Source of the DNA: Pseudoalteromonas luteoviolacea | Lineage (GTDB): Bacteria; Pseudomonadota; Gammaproteobacteria; Enterobacterales; Alteromonadaceae | Reading direction: 5' to 3' | DNA: 64,000 nucleotides | Assembly (NCBI RefSeq): GCF_001696455.1 | Contig: NZ_MAUJ01000002.1 | Location: 434,001-498,000 of the forward strand | Shown here: positions 54,030 through 62,878 of the stretch, piece after piece | How positions within the stretch are numbered: the first letter of the stretch is position 1 | How the letters are laid out: the number at the start of each line of letters is the position of its first letter | Made by a program: the position numbers and the translations under genes | The notes under the pieces: generated by a model | What the model was told of the DNA's origin: nothing | Database searches by the model: none | Seen by the model: only the letters and a program-made list of their open reading frames with translations

Positions 54030-55499
54030 ATGAAATACGTATCACACTTACTTGGCGGTGTCGCATTAGCGGTATCTGCAACTGCCAATGCTTCTGTTTT
54101 TCCAGATCCACAAAACCTACTTACTCATTACTTGAGCGGTCAACCTACAGACGGGGATGCTCCGTTGACGGCAAGTATGGGCTACTTTGAAGCGCACGAT
54201 CAAGCGCTAAGAGAAATGCTTAACACTCAATCTCCTGAGATTGAACGCATTTTACGCGGCGCAAGTTATTGCTATGCCGCAGTCGCCACTAAACCAGCTG
54301 TTACTCAACTTCCCAAACTGTTCAGTCAAGATGGACAATGTAAAGAAGTACCGGCACATACGGCGACAAGAGGCTGGTACTATACTGACGCACAGTGCAC
54401 CAGCGCAATTGAATATAAAAATGAATCAGACACTGCATTTTGTCTTAGAGAGTTTGACTACAAAGCCCAAAAATACGGCAGCAGTGAAGATTTAAACTAT
54501 GTGCGCGATGCATGGATGCCCGGTTATAGTGCAACACTACCGGTAACTACCCGTCCGCAAAACTTCTCTGAAGTGCCTTTGGTGCAGCGTACCACTTACA
54601 AAACGACATACAGTGAGCGAGGTGCTTGCCACTTAGAAATGCGTGTTTATAAAAATGCTAACAATCATAATGCCACGCCTCTTATGATGATCCATGGTGG
54701 TGGTTGGTTAGAAAGGTTGGGCACTGCGCGCACAGCTGAAGCGCAAATAGCGCAATTTACAGATGCTGGATTTGTGGTCTATATGCCTTATTATCGCCTC
54801 GTTGAAGATAGAGAAGCTGGACCTGCATGTAACCAAGTTAATATCGAAGACAGCAAACGCGATATTCGTGATGCCTACCTTTGGGCCCTGTTTAATAACT
54901 ACAAATATACCCACAGTAATAAGTCTATTCGCTTAACCGGTCAATCGGCTGGCGGCCATATGTCAGTTTGGTTATCTCAGCAATTTCCGTTTATGATAGA
55001 AAAAATCGCGCCCATGTTTCCGGTACCTGATTTTGCACACCAGCTAAAAGAAGTGCAAGACGGTACGTATGTTCATGGCTACATTGAAAGAATGATTGCT
55101 ATCTTGTCTGGTAAGTCAGACTGGAGAGAGTTAACCGGTAATGAAGCGGTCATCGTCAATAATAGCTTGCTTGAATACATTGAAGATTACCCGTTTTTGG
55201 CACCTGATATGTTCATTAGCCATGGTATGGCGGACACCATCGTATCCCCTAGTCAATCATTGAGACTGTGTAACGCGCTAGCGGGTGACATCCTACATGG
55301 TCCAGCACAGGCCAATGAATTAGCGTTTACGAAACAATATGCGCAGATCCAGTGCCGCGCTGGCAGTGAGCTGCATTTACTGGAAAAAGCCAATCACCAT
55401 TTTGACGGTTGCGGCTTAGGTTTATGTGATGTAGGTGGTGCGGACGGTCTAGCCTCCACACAAGCGCTCATCGGCAATATGATCGAATGGTTAAAATAA
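54030..55499 (+). CDS. Exported alpha/beta hydrolase (esterase/lipase-like)
   Basis: 489 residues. The signal peptide is cleaved near residue 21 (ATANA). A long N-terminal part with several cysteines (about 60-190) precedes an esterase/hormone-sensitive-lipase-like fold. Visible motifs are oxyanion motif MMIHGGGWLERL, nucleophile in RLTGQSAGGHMSVW, acid in FISHGMADTIVSPSQS, and histidine in KANHHFDGCG. The family includes carboxylesterases and peptidase-like hydrolases; the substrate is unknown. The multiple cysteines suggest disulfides outside the cytoplasm. AAGGAA precedes ATG 54030. A single-gene unit with a terminator after it. Confidence 0.87.
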   Translation: MKYVSHLLGGVALAVSATANASVFPDPQNLLTHYLSGQPTDGDAPLTASMGYFEAHDQALREMLNTQSPEIERILRGASYCYAAVATKPAVTQLPKLFSQDGQCKEVPAHTATRGWYYTDAQCTSAIEYKNESDTAFCLREFDYKAQKYGSSEDLNYVRDAWMPGYSATLPVTTRPQNFSEVPLVQRTTYKTTYSERGACHLEMRVYKNANNHNATPLMMIHGGGWLERLGTARTAEAQIAQFTDAGFVVYMPYYRLVEDREAGPACNQVNIEDSKRDIRDAYLWALFNNYKYTHSNKSIRLTGQSAGGHMSVWLSQQFPFMIEKIAPMFPVPDFAHQLKEVQDGTYVHGYIERMIAILSGKSDWRELTGNEAVIVNNSLLEYIEDYPFLAPDMFISHGMADTIVSPSQSLRLCNALAGDILHGPAQANELAFTKQYAQIQCRAGSELHLLEKANHHFDGCGLGLCDVGGADGLASTQALIGNMIEWLK

Positions 55500-55590
55500 T
55501 CTAGCACGGTTAAAAATTCGCCTCCGTTTGCATACGGGGCATCCTCACTGGGCCACACAGTTTAAAGTGGCAAAACAATGATACCTACCA

Positions 55591-55616
55591 AAGCAAGGCT
55601 TCGCCTTGCTTTTTTG
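55591..55616. terminator. Intrinsic terminator between convergent genes
   Basis: AAGCAAGGC (55591-55599) pairs perfectly with GCCTTGCTT (55603-55611) through a three-base loop, followed by TTTTG. It ends the hydrolase gene; the reverse side may serve the MAPEG gene. Confidence 0.88.
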
Positions 55617-55635
55617 TTGGCAACTATCTAGCTTG

Positions 55636-56061
55636 TTAGAGCTCACCTTTGCCTACGGTCATTAAGATGAACCATACACTCCAACCAATAAACAAACTCA
55701 AGCTCGACAAGCCAAACGCGTAGGTACGGCGTCTAATGTTTGTACCACTTACATGCTCATAACAATGCCAATACCTTGCTAAGACGAAGGCAGCCGATAA
55801 CACATACCACCCCACTCCCGAGACACCCTCAACATGCAATAATAGTAATAAACAGATAAACAAGACGGGCTGTTGGTACTGATTATCATAACTGTTACCC
55901 AGTAATCGTGTTCGCGTACTCATTTCTTCTTTTAGTACAAAATTCACTGCATTTAAAGACAGCTCTTTGCGTCGAACCGCTTTGATACGCATGCAAGCAG
56001 TCGCCAACCAAAGCCAGAGAAACAGTATAATCAGAGTAAAAATTGGGTATTGAATCCACAT
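55636..56061 (-). CDS. MAPEG-family membrane protein
   Basis: 141 residues, four hydrophobic helices. LNAVNFVLKEEMSTRTRLLG, then NSYDNQYQQPVLFICLLLLL, and later AFVLARYWHCYEHVSGTNIR match bacterial MAPEG proteins (membrane-associated eicosanoid and glutathione metabolism family). Some members are glutathione transferases or peroxidases; many bacterial members have no proven function. AAAAGGAA precedes ATG 56061. It is divergent from the GlxA-like regulator by about 95 bases, so that regulator may control it. Confidence 0.88.
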   Translation of the reverse strand: MWIQYPIFTLIILFLWLWLATACMRIKAVRRKELSLNAVNFVLKEEMSTRTRLLGNSYDNQYQQPVLFICLLLLLHVEGVSGVGWYVLSAAFVLARYWHCYEHVSGTNIRRRTYAFGLSSLSLFIGWSVWFILMTVGKGEL

Positions 56062-56155
56062 CAGTTATTTCCTTTTGTTAAGTGTATAACTACTTTACAA
56101 GTACTATCTCGCCCCCTAAAGTGGCGCTAGTGACATATTCAGAGGTAAAAGTGAC

Positions 56156-57124
56156 ATGAAAGTAGCGCTTCTATGCCAAAAAGGCGTTATGGCCAGTGCC
56201 CTAACCGGCATCGTTGATGTACTCAATGTGACCAACCATGTGATTAAGAAGGAGTTCTATCAGTGGCAAATCGTTGCTCTGGAAGACAAAGAGATAACGA
56301 GCAGCCAAGGGCTTGTTTTTAAAGCTGACTGTCTATTAAATGAATTAGCTGACTTTGATGTTTTAGTCATTATTGGCAGCCAGTATCAAAATGACAAACA
56401 GCTATGGCAAGAGTGCCTGTTATTCTCAGAATATAAAAAGTTGTTACACGGTAAGCTGAACAATAAATCTCAATCAACACTCGTAGCGGGATGTTGTGGC
56501 GTCGCCTATGCTGCGGCACTAGATCTATTGAGCGACCAGAAATTCACTGCGAGCTGGTGGCTCGAAGCGTTTTTTAATCGCTATTATCCTCACTTAAAAC
56601 TAGACACGAAACCAATTTACCTGTGCGATCAAAACTTATATACCGCAGGGGCAGCGCATAGCTACATGTATGTTGTTCTGGCTTTGATCACTCAACAAAT
56701 CGGCAGTAATGTGGCAAATAAGGTTGCAAACTGGCTTGCAATACCTGAACCCCAACTTCACCAAACTGCATTTTTGATGAGCAGCGCACTCGAGCAGCAC
56801 AAAGACGCTACAGTACTTAAGGTGCAGCAACATATTAAGAATCAACTTAAGGCTCACCATTCACTCCAGCAATTGTCTATATTAGCCTGTGTTTCTGAGC
56901 GTACGCTCATTCGGCGTTTTAAATCTGCTATCGGTATGACACCATTTGAATATATCCGCTTACTGCGGTTAGAAAGAGCCAAAGAAGAACTGATCTATTC
57001 AAACAAGCGCATTGGTGACATTGCAGCATCGGTTGGTTACCAAGACACTCAGGCCCTCGCAAAACAGTTTAAAAGACACTTTGGGAAATCTATTAACGAA
57101 ATACGAGCTCAACTAGCAGTCTAG
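56156..57124 (+). CDS. GlxA-type AraC-family regulator with DJ-1/PfpI domain
   Basis: 322 residues. Residues 1-190 form a DJ-1/PfpI-like (class I glutamine amidotransferase-like) domain: KVALLCQKGVMASALTGIVD, DVLVIIGSQYQ, and VAGCCGVAYAAALDLL at the nucleophile-elbow position, with cysteines present. Residues 220-320 are an AraC helix-turn-helix pair (HHSLQQLSILACVSERTLIR, then RIGDIAASVGYQDTQALAKQ). Related regulators sense amino-acid or betaine-type ligands. Divergent from MAPEG; the target is unknown. Confidence 0.92.
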   Translation: MKVALLCQKGVMASALTGIVDVLNVTNHVIKKEFYQWQIVALEDKEITSSQGLVFKADCLLNELADFDVLVIIGSQYQNDKQLWQECLLFSEYKKLLHGKLNNKSQSTLVAGCCGVAYAAALDLLSDQKFTASWWLEAFFNRYYPHLKLDTKPIYLCDQNLYTAGAAHSYMYVVLALITQQIGSNVANKVANWLAIPEPQLHQTAFLMSSALEQHKDATVLKVQQHIKNQLKAHHSLQQLSILACVSERTLIRRFKSAIGMTPFEYIRLLRLERAKEELIYSNKRIGDIAASVGYQDTQALAKQFKRHFGKSINEIRAQLAV

Positions 57125-57237
57125 CCACCACATTTAGGCACCTTTACCTAAAAACAGCCAAACAATATTTATGGTTTGGAAATAATTTACTTATAATTTG
57201 TTAAGGAAATTCATCAATAGGCTGCAAGGATTGAAGT

Positions 57238-58407
57238 GTGGCAACAACACATAGACTGACTTCACTGGATATTTTACGTGGTATCATCATCGTTTTAATG
57301 GCATTGGATCATACTCGCCATTACTGGGCGATCACGCCTTTTTCGCCAACCGATCTAGAGCACACCACACCCGCATGGTTTTTTACCCGCTGGATAACCC
57401 ATTTTTGTGCTCCTCTATTTGTATTCTTAACGGGTATCAGCGCGTATATGTACGGGGCAAAGGTTCAGTCAAAATTGTTGCTGCGCAATTATTTGTTGAG
57501 TCGAGGACTATGGCTGGTTTTTTTAGAGATAACAGTAATCAGCTTCAGTTGGCAATTTGCTTTTGATTTTGTATTTTTGCAGGTCATTTGGGTTATCGGC
57601 TGGTCTATGATCCTGCTAGCAGGGTTAATTTACCTGCCTTTAAAGTTGCTAGCCGCCGTAGCATTGTCTGTCATCTCACTTCATAACCTACTAAATGATA
57701 CAGAGATTCTTAATATTCTTGGGCCTCAGCTTGCCTGGCTTTGGCATTTATTACATGTGCCAATGGTCGCGGGTCAAGATACTCAATTACAAGTTTTTAT
57801 TGTCTATCCACTCATTCCTTGGTTTGCGGTCATGGTGCTTGGTTATTGTATCGCCCCTATTTTTAAGGCCCCCAAAGCACTGAGATATAAGGCACTCGCA
57901 AGCTGTGGACTCCTCTCTATCGCGCTTTTTATATTACTAAAAATCAGCAATATCTACGGGGACCCTATTCAATTTTATGTTCAGAATAGTTTGATTAAAT
58001 CGCTTATGTCATTGCTCAACAATACCAAGTACCCGCCATCCCTACTTTATTTGCTGATGACGATAGGACCGGGGCTACTATTACTCATCGCCATAGAAAA
58101 AGTGAGCAATGCCTACCCCAGAACACCTTGGATAAATTGGTTACAAGTATTTGGTGGCGTACCATTGTTCTACTATTTGCTCCACATCCCCGTTATCAAC
58201 TTGAGCGCACAACTGTTCGCATGGCTTCAATATGGACGCACAGTAAACTTTCTTGAAGGCCCAGAATCATGGCCTGCCCTATATCAGCCTAATCTATGGC
58301 TTGCATACCTAATGTGGGTAATACTGACCCTAGCTTTGTATTTACCGTGTAAGTATTACCTTAACACCAAACGCACGAGCCAAAGTTGGTTCGTTAAGTA
58401 TCTGTAG
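57238..58407 (+). CDS. DUF1624 (HGSNAT-like) multi-pass membrane protein
   Basis: 389 residues, about ten membrane helices. The N-terminus RLTSLDILRGIIIVLMALDH followed by TRHYW is the DUF1624 signature, related to the catalytic domain of heparan-alpha-glucosaminide N-acetyltransferase and to YeiB-like acyltransferases. RWITHFCAPLFVFLTGISAY continues the family match. It may transfer an acyl group to an exported sugar or glycan, but no substrate is known. GTG 57238 has AAGGA upstream and no ATG is near. Its last 14 bases overlap the convergent 58394 gene. Confidence 0.9.
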   Translation: MATTHRLTSLDILRGIIIVLMALDHTRHYWAITPFSPTDLEHTTPAWFFTRWITHFCAPLFVFLTGISAYMYGAKVQSKLLLRNYLLSRGLWLVFLEITVISFSWQFAFDFVFLQVIWVIGWSMILLAGLIYLPLKLLAAVALSVISLHNLLNDTEILNILGPQLAWLWHLLHVPMVAGQDTQLQVFIVYPLIPWFAVMVLGYCIAPIFKAPKALRYKALASCGLLSIALFILLKISNIYGDPIQFYVQNSLIKSLMSLLNNTKYPPSLLYLLMTIGPGLLLLIAIEKVSNAYPRTPWINWLQVFGGVPLFYYLLHIPVINLSAQLFAWLQYGRTVNFLEGPESWPALYQPNLWLAYLMWVILTLALYLPCKYYLNTKRTSQSWFVKYL

Positions 58408-58861
58408 CGGTGTTTGACTGAAGTGGTGAAATGGAAGGCAGCCACTTCAGTGCTAAGAAAGTGAATACGCCACAGGCAAACCAGAGAACACTCGCTACCA
58501 CACTAAACAAAGTGACAAGCTCCGGTAATACAAAACTTCCCCCAATACCTGCTAAACCGCGCAATGTACACAGTGTTGCGATAGTCATTAACGCCAACTT
58601 TGTTAATGGTAGCCGTTTCATATAGCCAGCCCCAGCTAATGCGTATGCAGCGCAAAGAGCAAATAACCCCGACACGAATACAGTCGCGATGGGCGCCAAC
58701 AATGTGCCTTGCCTCGCAGATTCAATTAAAAATTCTGGTGCCAATTGCGCTCGGTAACACGCTTCCCCCAAAGGAATACACGCCATATGGGCGACGACTG
58801 TAATAACAGCCATGAGTGCTACAAATAATAAACCGAATATTGCTACTTTTTCTTTATTCAT
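58394..58861 (-). CDS. Hypothetical four-helix membrane protein
   Basis: About 155 residues with four hydrophobic helices (AIFGLLFVALMAVITVVAH, LAPIATVFVSGLFALCAAYA, then LALMTIATLCTLRGLAGIGG, then VASVLWFACGVFTFLALKWL). No family named with confidence; similar small membrane proteins are common near PhzF and other housekeeping genes. ATG 58861 is preferred to the frame's earlier start because GAGAGAAG stands just upstream. It lies 24 bases after the PhzF gene on the same strand, so co-transcription is likely. The 3' end overlaps the DUF1624 gene by 14 bases. Confidence 0.75.
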   Translation of the reverse strand: MNKEKVAIFGLLFVALMAVITVVAHMACIPLGEACYRAQLAPEFLIESARQGTLLAPIATVFVSGLFALCAAYALAGAGYMKRLPLTKLALMTIATLCTLRGLAGIGGSFVLPELVTLFSVVASVLWFACGVFTFLALKWLPSISPLQSNTATDT

Positions 58862-58885
58862 GACTTCTCTCAAGTAACCTATCTT

Positions 58886-59683
58886 TTAAACGAAAATACA
58901 CCCTTTTAGATACAACACCCCTTCACCAACTAAAGTAACTCGGGCTGAGTCAATGTCCACATCACAAATCAAATTCCCGCCACGGGCTGATGCTTGGTAG
59001 GCGTTCAATGTGCGCTTGTTGAGTTGCTCTGCCCAAAATGGCGCAAGTCCAGTGTGGATAGATCCTGTAACAGGGTCCTCATCTCCTCCGTTAGCTGGCC
59101 AAAAATACCGTGACACAAAATCTGCGTCATCACCTTTTGCTGTCACGACGACATCAAAAGGCGCCAGTTGCTTCAATAAATCAGATTGATATGTCACCTG
59201 TTCAACGTCGTATTGCGTGTTATACACAACGAAATAAGCTTGGCTATTTTTAAGCACCTTATTTGGTGCAATTGAGAGCCCGGCTAGTAGCGCTTCTGGC
59301 ACATTTAAAATTGGCTCAGGTTTTTGCATTGGAAAATTCATCACAATTTTCCCATCGTTTTGAGACGTAACAGAGAGGCTGCCTACTTTATCAGTTGTAA
59401 ACTCAATCTCGTTATTTACACCTAGGTGATTGAATAACACAAACGCCGTAGCAAGTGTTGCATGGCCACAAAAATCGATTTCGGTTAGGGGTGAGAACCA
59501 GCGAATATGATAGCTGTTACTTGAGTTTTTAACGATGAATGCGGTTTCAGAGAGGTTATTTTCTGACGCAATTTTTTGCATCAACGCATCGTTAATCCAG
59601 TGTTCTAGCGGCACAATAGCAGCTGAGTTACCTTTAAATTGTGTATCGGTAAACGCATCCACGATAAAAATATCAAGCTTCAT
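58886..59683 (-). CDS. PhzF-family isomerase-like protein
   Basis: 265 residues, a full-length diaminopimelate epimerase-like fold. LDIFIVDAFTDTQFKGNSAA starts the protein. NNLSETAFIV carries the conserved glutamate of PhzF enzymes. EIDFCGHATLATAFVLFNH and GGDEDPVTGSIHTGLAPFWA are further signatures. PhzF itself isomerises a phenazine precursor, but most relatives outside phenazine clusters have no known substrate, and no phenazine genes are here. The first gene of a probable two-gene unit with the 58394 membrane protein. Confidence 0.93.
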   Translation of the reverse strand: MKLDIFIVDAFTDTQFKGNSAAIVPLEHWINDALMQKIASENNLSETAFIVKNSSNSYHIRWFSPLTEIDFCGHATLATAFVLFNHLGVNNEIEFTTDKVGSLSVTSQNDGKIVMNFPMQKPEPILNVPEALLAGLSIAPNKVLKNSQAYFVVYNTQYDVEQVTYQSDLLKQLAPFDVVVTAKGDDADFVSRYFWPANGGDEDPVTGSIHTGLAPFWAEQLNKRTLNAYQASARGGNLICDVDIDSARVTLVGEGVLYLKGCIFV

Positions 59684-60006
59684 TTTATTCTCACTGTAGG
59701 GGGAACTGTTACTGTGAATGTACCGAAATAAGCTGCTGAAATATAGCTCAAAAATAAACTTTATCTATCGTAATTTTCAATTCGTCACTTCGAAAAAAAC
59801 AAGAAAAGCCATATTGTCTAGGTGGAGCGTATCTGTGATAAACAAATTGAGTATTGCCATCTGCCATAACAGGTCAGAGATACTTCCCGACAGGAGTGTG
59901 TTTTTCAGATAAAGGTTTTAAAAAAAGAAAAGGAGATGATTGAGATTTATCAATTGAGAGAGGGTTCATTGGGTGTGATTTAGCAACCACACCCAAACAT
60001 AACTAT
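59684..60006. other. Intergenic region with cold-shock gene terminator
   Basis: About 320 bases between PhzF and the cold-shock gene. A perfect 9-bp stem, TTGGGTGTG (59969-59977) and CACACCCAA (59988-59996), lies ten bases after the cold-shock stop. It is a probable transcript end, though without a long T tract. The PhzF promoter should be near 59700-59800. No coding frame is convincing. Confidence 0.55.
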
Positions 60007-60216
60007 TTATACAACAGTTACGTTTTCAGCCTGAGGACCTTTAGCGCCCTGAGATACTGTGAAGCTAACTTTTTGACCTTCAGTCAAAGAGCGGAAGCCT
60101 TCAGATTGAATTGCTCTGTAGTGAACGAATACGTCAGGTTGACCATTTTCTTGAGCGATAAAGCCAAAACCTTTTGACTCGTTAAACCATTTTACAGTGC
60201 CTGTTACTTGAGACAT
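60007..60216 (-). CDS. Cold-shock protein (CspA family)
   Basis: 69 residues, one cold-shock domain. [20 protein letters not shown] holds the RNP1 motif (KGFGFI), and [10 protein letters not shown] the RNP2-like motif (VFVHY). Both nucleic-acid-binding aromatic patches are present. Such proteins bind single-stranded RNA and act as RNA chaperones; some are cold-induced, others not. ATG 60216 is preceded by AGG. An approximately 130-base leader, following a recognisable promoter, is in keeping with post-transcriptional thermoregulation known for cspA. The name cspA cannot be fixed among paralogues. Confidence 0.95.
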   Translation of the reverse strand: MSQVTGTVKWFNESKGFGFIAQENGQPDVFVHYRAIQSEGFRSLTEGQKVSFTVSQGAKGPQAENVTVV

Positions 60217-60352
60217 AATTGAACCTATTTAGTTAAAATTTAAAAAAGATGTACAGTATTGGAAGTAAAGTGAGTGACTAAAATTAGGTTTTACGAACAA
60301 AACAGAAACTAAAGCAAACAACAAATAAATCAAATATCTTCATACACGGCGT

Positions 60353-60380
60353 AGGATACACTGAATAAAACAGTTGTCGA
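60353..60380 (-). promoter_or_regulatory. Promoter of the cold-shock gene
   Basis: On the minus strand TCGACA (60375-60380) and TATCCT (60353-60358) stand 16 bases apart. A start near 60346 gives a leader of about 130 bases. No exact match to the E. coli cold box is seen. Confidence 0.5.
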
Positions 60381-60485
60381 GTACTTTTCAATAGTTTTTT
60401 CGCAGATTTACACAATCTGACAGCCTGAGTCATTGATTAATAATTAAACATTCCGAAAAAACACAATTCTGAATGGATAGATTGT

Positions 60486-60671
60486 CTATTTTCCTTTATC
60501 TTTTGCGTCTTTTAGCGCGAAACGAGCCGTATTGATTACGCACTTGTTCATCATAAGTATTAAACAAAAGACCGAGGCGATGCGTGTAAAGCTGAGCAGA
60601 GAAACAATGCTTTCAACAAGAAATGCGGTTACTGAGAGTATAAACAAGCAGAAACAAATACGTATAACCAA
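60486..60671 (-). CDS. Possible small membrane protein, 61 residues
   Basis: A TTG start at 60671 has AAAGGG upstream. The first 40 residues are hydrophobic (CFCLFILSVTAFLVESIVSL, then FCLILMMNKC). The end is charged (ALKDAKDKGK), the usual form of a small membrane protein. No family recognised. The frame could be chance; a T-rich strand easily gives such hydrophobic frames. Confidence 0.35.
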   Translation of the reverse strand: MVIRICFCLFILSVTAFLVESIVSLLSFTRIASVFCLILMMNKCVINTARFALKDAKDKGK

Positions 60672-60860
60672 ATAGACCCTTTAAACACCACGGTTTATTT
60701 ACTTCATATCTGTACACACTGGCCATATAAATTACTTAATATTTTTTCAGCTACCATCATTTGTCAAGCACCTTCGTGATAGACTATGCATGACCCTCCA
60801 GATATACCACTTCGTATAATCAATGCATATTTCAACTTTAGATAAACTAGGAGTACAAAG

Positions 60861-61403
60861 TTGATAGATAATAACGCAGCTTTACAAGCATTTATTGAGC
60901 AGGGAAATAGCCCTAAATTCGTTTATTTCTGGGGCCATCAAAAATCTAAAAACGGCATCTCTAAATCATGTTTTAGTCAATGGTTTGATGCGCCATTTAC
61001 AGACAAAAACAAGCGCTTCGCAACGGCCGAACATTACATGATGTACGCTAAAGCAACCCTGTTTAATGATCATGATATCGCAGCTAAGGTGTTAACCTGT
61101 CGTCACCCAAATGAAGCCAAAAAGCTTGGTAGGCAAGTAAAAAACTTTGACGAACAATTGTGGAATGCAGAGCACTTCAATATCGTTGTTAAAGCAAATT
61201 TACTCAAGTTTGCGCAAAACCCAGAGTTAAAAGCCTATTTGTTAGGAACGTCAAATCGCGTGATCGTTGAGGCAAGTCCGGTCGATAAGATTTGGGGCGT
61301 TGGGCTTGCTGAAGACAACCCTTTGATAGTGGACCCTAAGAATTGGCAAGGACTTAACTTATTGGGATACGCACTGATGGTTGTACGAGAAGAGCTTGCA
61401 TAA
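60861..61403 (+). CDS. NADAR-family protein (YbiA-like N-glycosidase)
   Basis: 180 residues. FVYFWGHQ, SQWFDAPFT, FATAEHYMMYAKA and WNAEHFNIVVKANLLKFAQN, ending in DKIWGVGLAEDNP, make up the NADAR signature. E. coli YbiA and its relatives split damaged riboflavin-biosynthesis intermediates; other NADAR proteins act on ADP-ribose-linked substrates. As a lone gene, a housekeeping role like YbiA is more likely here. The TTG start at 60861 is supported by AGGAG eight bases upstream. Confidence 0.92.
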   Translation: MIDNNAALQAFIEQGNSPKFVYFWGHQKSKNGISKSCFSQWFDAPFTDKNKRFATAEHYMMYAKATLFNDHDIAAKVLTCRHPNEAKKLGRQVKNFDEQLWNAEHFNIVVKANLLKFAQNPELKAYLLGTSNRVIVEASPVDKIWGVGLAEDNPLIVDPKNWQGLNLLGYALMVVREELA

Positions 61404-61429
61404 GCGTACCCTGTACACACTAAATAACC

Positions 61430-61867
61430 TTACGCGTCTACCGTGTTTTGCCAGCGCATAATCAACTGCTGCTGGCCTGTTACCTGCTCTAACTCCTCAC
61501 CAGCAATCACAAAACCTTGCTTTTTATAAAATGCCACGCTAGCAATATTGCGCTTATACACCGCCAACTGAAGGCTGCTACATCTAGCCTTAGCATCGGC
61601 TATTAATTGTTTACCAATACCCTGACCTTGGCTTTCAGGCAGTACAAAAATAGCCGCAAGCGTATTATCAACCAAAGCATAAAACCCCACGATTTTATTC
61701 TCTTTTACATAGACATAGTTTTTTGAGCTCGGCAAATAAACATCTTTCATCGTATCTAATTGTTCTCGCCAAAATGCCGCAGGCACAAAATGGTGGGCTC
61801 GCTCAGAAGCCGCTAGCCAAACAAGTAAAACTGACTCTAAATCGGCTTTAGCGCTTTTTCGTATCAT
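61430..61867 (-). CDS. GNAT-family N-acetyltransferase
   Basis: About 145 residues. LESVLLVWLAASERAHHFVP begins a typical short GNAT domain. AIFVLPESQGQGIGKQLIAD is the acetyl-CoA-binding motif A (Q-G-Q-G-I-G), and NIASVAFYKKQGFVIAGEEL is motif B. The C-terminal GQQQLIMRWQ resembles the YjaB/YiiD-type subgroup. The substrate is unknown. ATG 61867 is chosen because GGAG lies six bases upstream; the TTG four codons earlier overlaps that site. Convergent with the NADAR gene across 26 bases. Confidence 0.9.
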   Translation of the reverse strand: MIRKSAKADLESVLLVWLAASERAHHFVPAAFWREQLDTMKDVYLPSSKNYVYVKENKIVGFYALVDNTLAAIFVLPESQGQGIGKQLIADAKARCSSLQLAVYKRNIASVAFYKKQGFVIAGEELEQVTGQQQLIMRWQNTVDA

Positions 61868-61928
61868 GTGCCTCTCCAATACTCATACTTACCTGCATTC
61901 TTTTAACGTTACTCTCTAGTAAAGCGTA

Positions 61929-62582
61929 TTAAAGTTTAATGTCTATTTTTTTGCGTTCAGTGTTAAATGCAACGGCGTAATAACGTAGTCTCGGGTGCTC
62001 AACATTCCACAGGTTTAAAAACTCTTCATACGTTTGCACCACACGTTTAGCACCTTTTGCATCATTGAGATAAACAAGACGTTTTGCTTCATCAAAACCA
62101 ACAACTACGCGATAGTGACTTTGAGATTTGGGCAGCTCCCAATACTGAAATACAATGACAGGAATTCCATTAGCAACATACGCCTTTACATGGTTAAAAA
62201 GTTTTGCACGCTTTGCATCTATTTCACTTATAGGTGGTTTGTTGGAGTTTATGCTGAGCGTTTTGCCAAAGCGTTGTAAAAAACCTTCTAAATAAGTCAT
62301 TTTGATACCTGGATAACTGGTCCAGTTACGGGGGTAGTTGTTTAAAATACCAGATTCAATAAATACGGGCGTATCTTCGTACTGATGAAGTATAGATTCC
62401 GCAATATCATATTGACTGTACTGCTTTACCCCCCAGTACTTAAAGATCATCTCTATCGTTGCAGGGCCGCATAGCTTTTCCCCCTGCTCTACAAGTGGCA
62501 CATTTAAGATTATTTTTTGGGTAGTTTGTGCAATTGAAAATAAAGGCAGTACAAATATCAAAAAAGCAATACACCTGTTCAC
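61929..62582 (-). CDS. Exported C39-like cysteine peptidase
   Basis: 217 residues. A signal peptide (CIAFLIFVLPLFSIA/Q) is followed by a papain-like C39 domain: nucleophile cysteine in GEKLCGPATIEMIFKYW, histidine in SQSHYRVVVGFDEA, and aspartate in VYLNDAKG. C39 domains elsewhere cut double-glycine leaders inside ABC exporters. Stand-alone exported versions (Peptidase_C39_2) have mostly unknown substrates. No ABC or membrane part is attached, so a role in secreting the RiPP-like peptide at 32510 is not indicated. GTG 62582 follows AAGGAAG. Confidence 0.82.
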   Translation of the reverse strand: MNRCIAFLIFVLPLFSIAQTTQKIILNVPLVEQGEKLCGPATIEMIFKYWGVKQYSQYDIAESILHQYEDTPVFIESGILNNYPRNWTSYPGIKMTYLEGFLQRFGKTLSINSNKPPISEIDAKRAKLFNHVKAYVANGIPVIVFQYWELPKSQSHYRVVVGFDEAKRLVYLNDAKGAKRVVQTYEEFLNLWNVEHPRLRYYAVAFNTERKKIDIKL

Positions 62583-62878
62583 GTTTCTTCCTTGCTATTT
62601 TTCGCAGATAAATGATTAATAAACGCGCTATATTTCGCCGTAAACTAACCATAGGAACTCGATTGTACAGAATAAAAGCGACAAATGTCGGTATAAAACG
62701 CCCCTTCATTCGGGCTTGAAGTTTCATTATTAGTTTTATTCAATTTAGTGACTTATAAATGAAATAAGACGGGCCTTAAATCAAGACTCGCCTTTCAGGT
62801 TCACTATACAGTTGATTAAAATATTAAATAAACTCATTGAGAGTTAAAGTTAATAAAGATTCATTCACCTTGAGTAAC
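62583..62878. other. Intergenic region between peptidase and chemotaxis receptor
   Basis: About 300 bases. Near 62700 GCCCC and CGGGC form a weak hairpin. No coding frame is convincing. Confidence 0.5.

Noticed and set aside
58886..59683. PhzF as evidence of a phenazine cluster
   Set aside because: No other phz gene is present. PhzF-like proteins are widespread outside phenazine producers.
61929..62582. C39-like peptidase as leader peptidase for the RiPP-like peptide at 32510
   Set aside because: It lacks the ABC transporter parts, is 30 kb away, has an export signal of its own, and belongs to the stand-alone C39_2 type with unrelated or unknown substrates.
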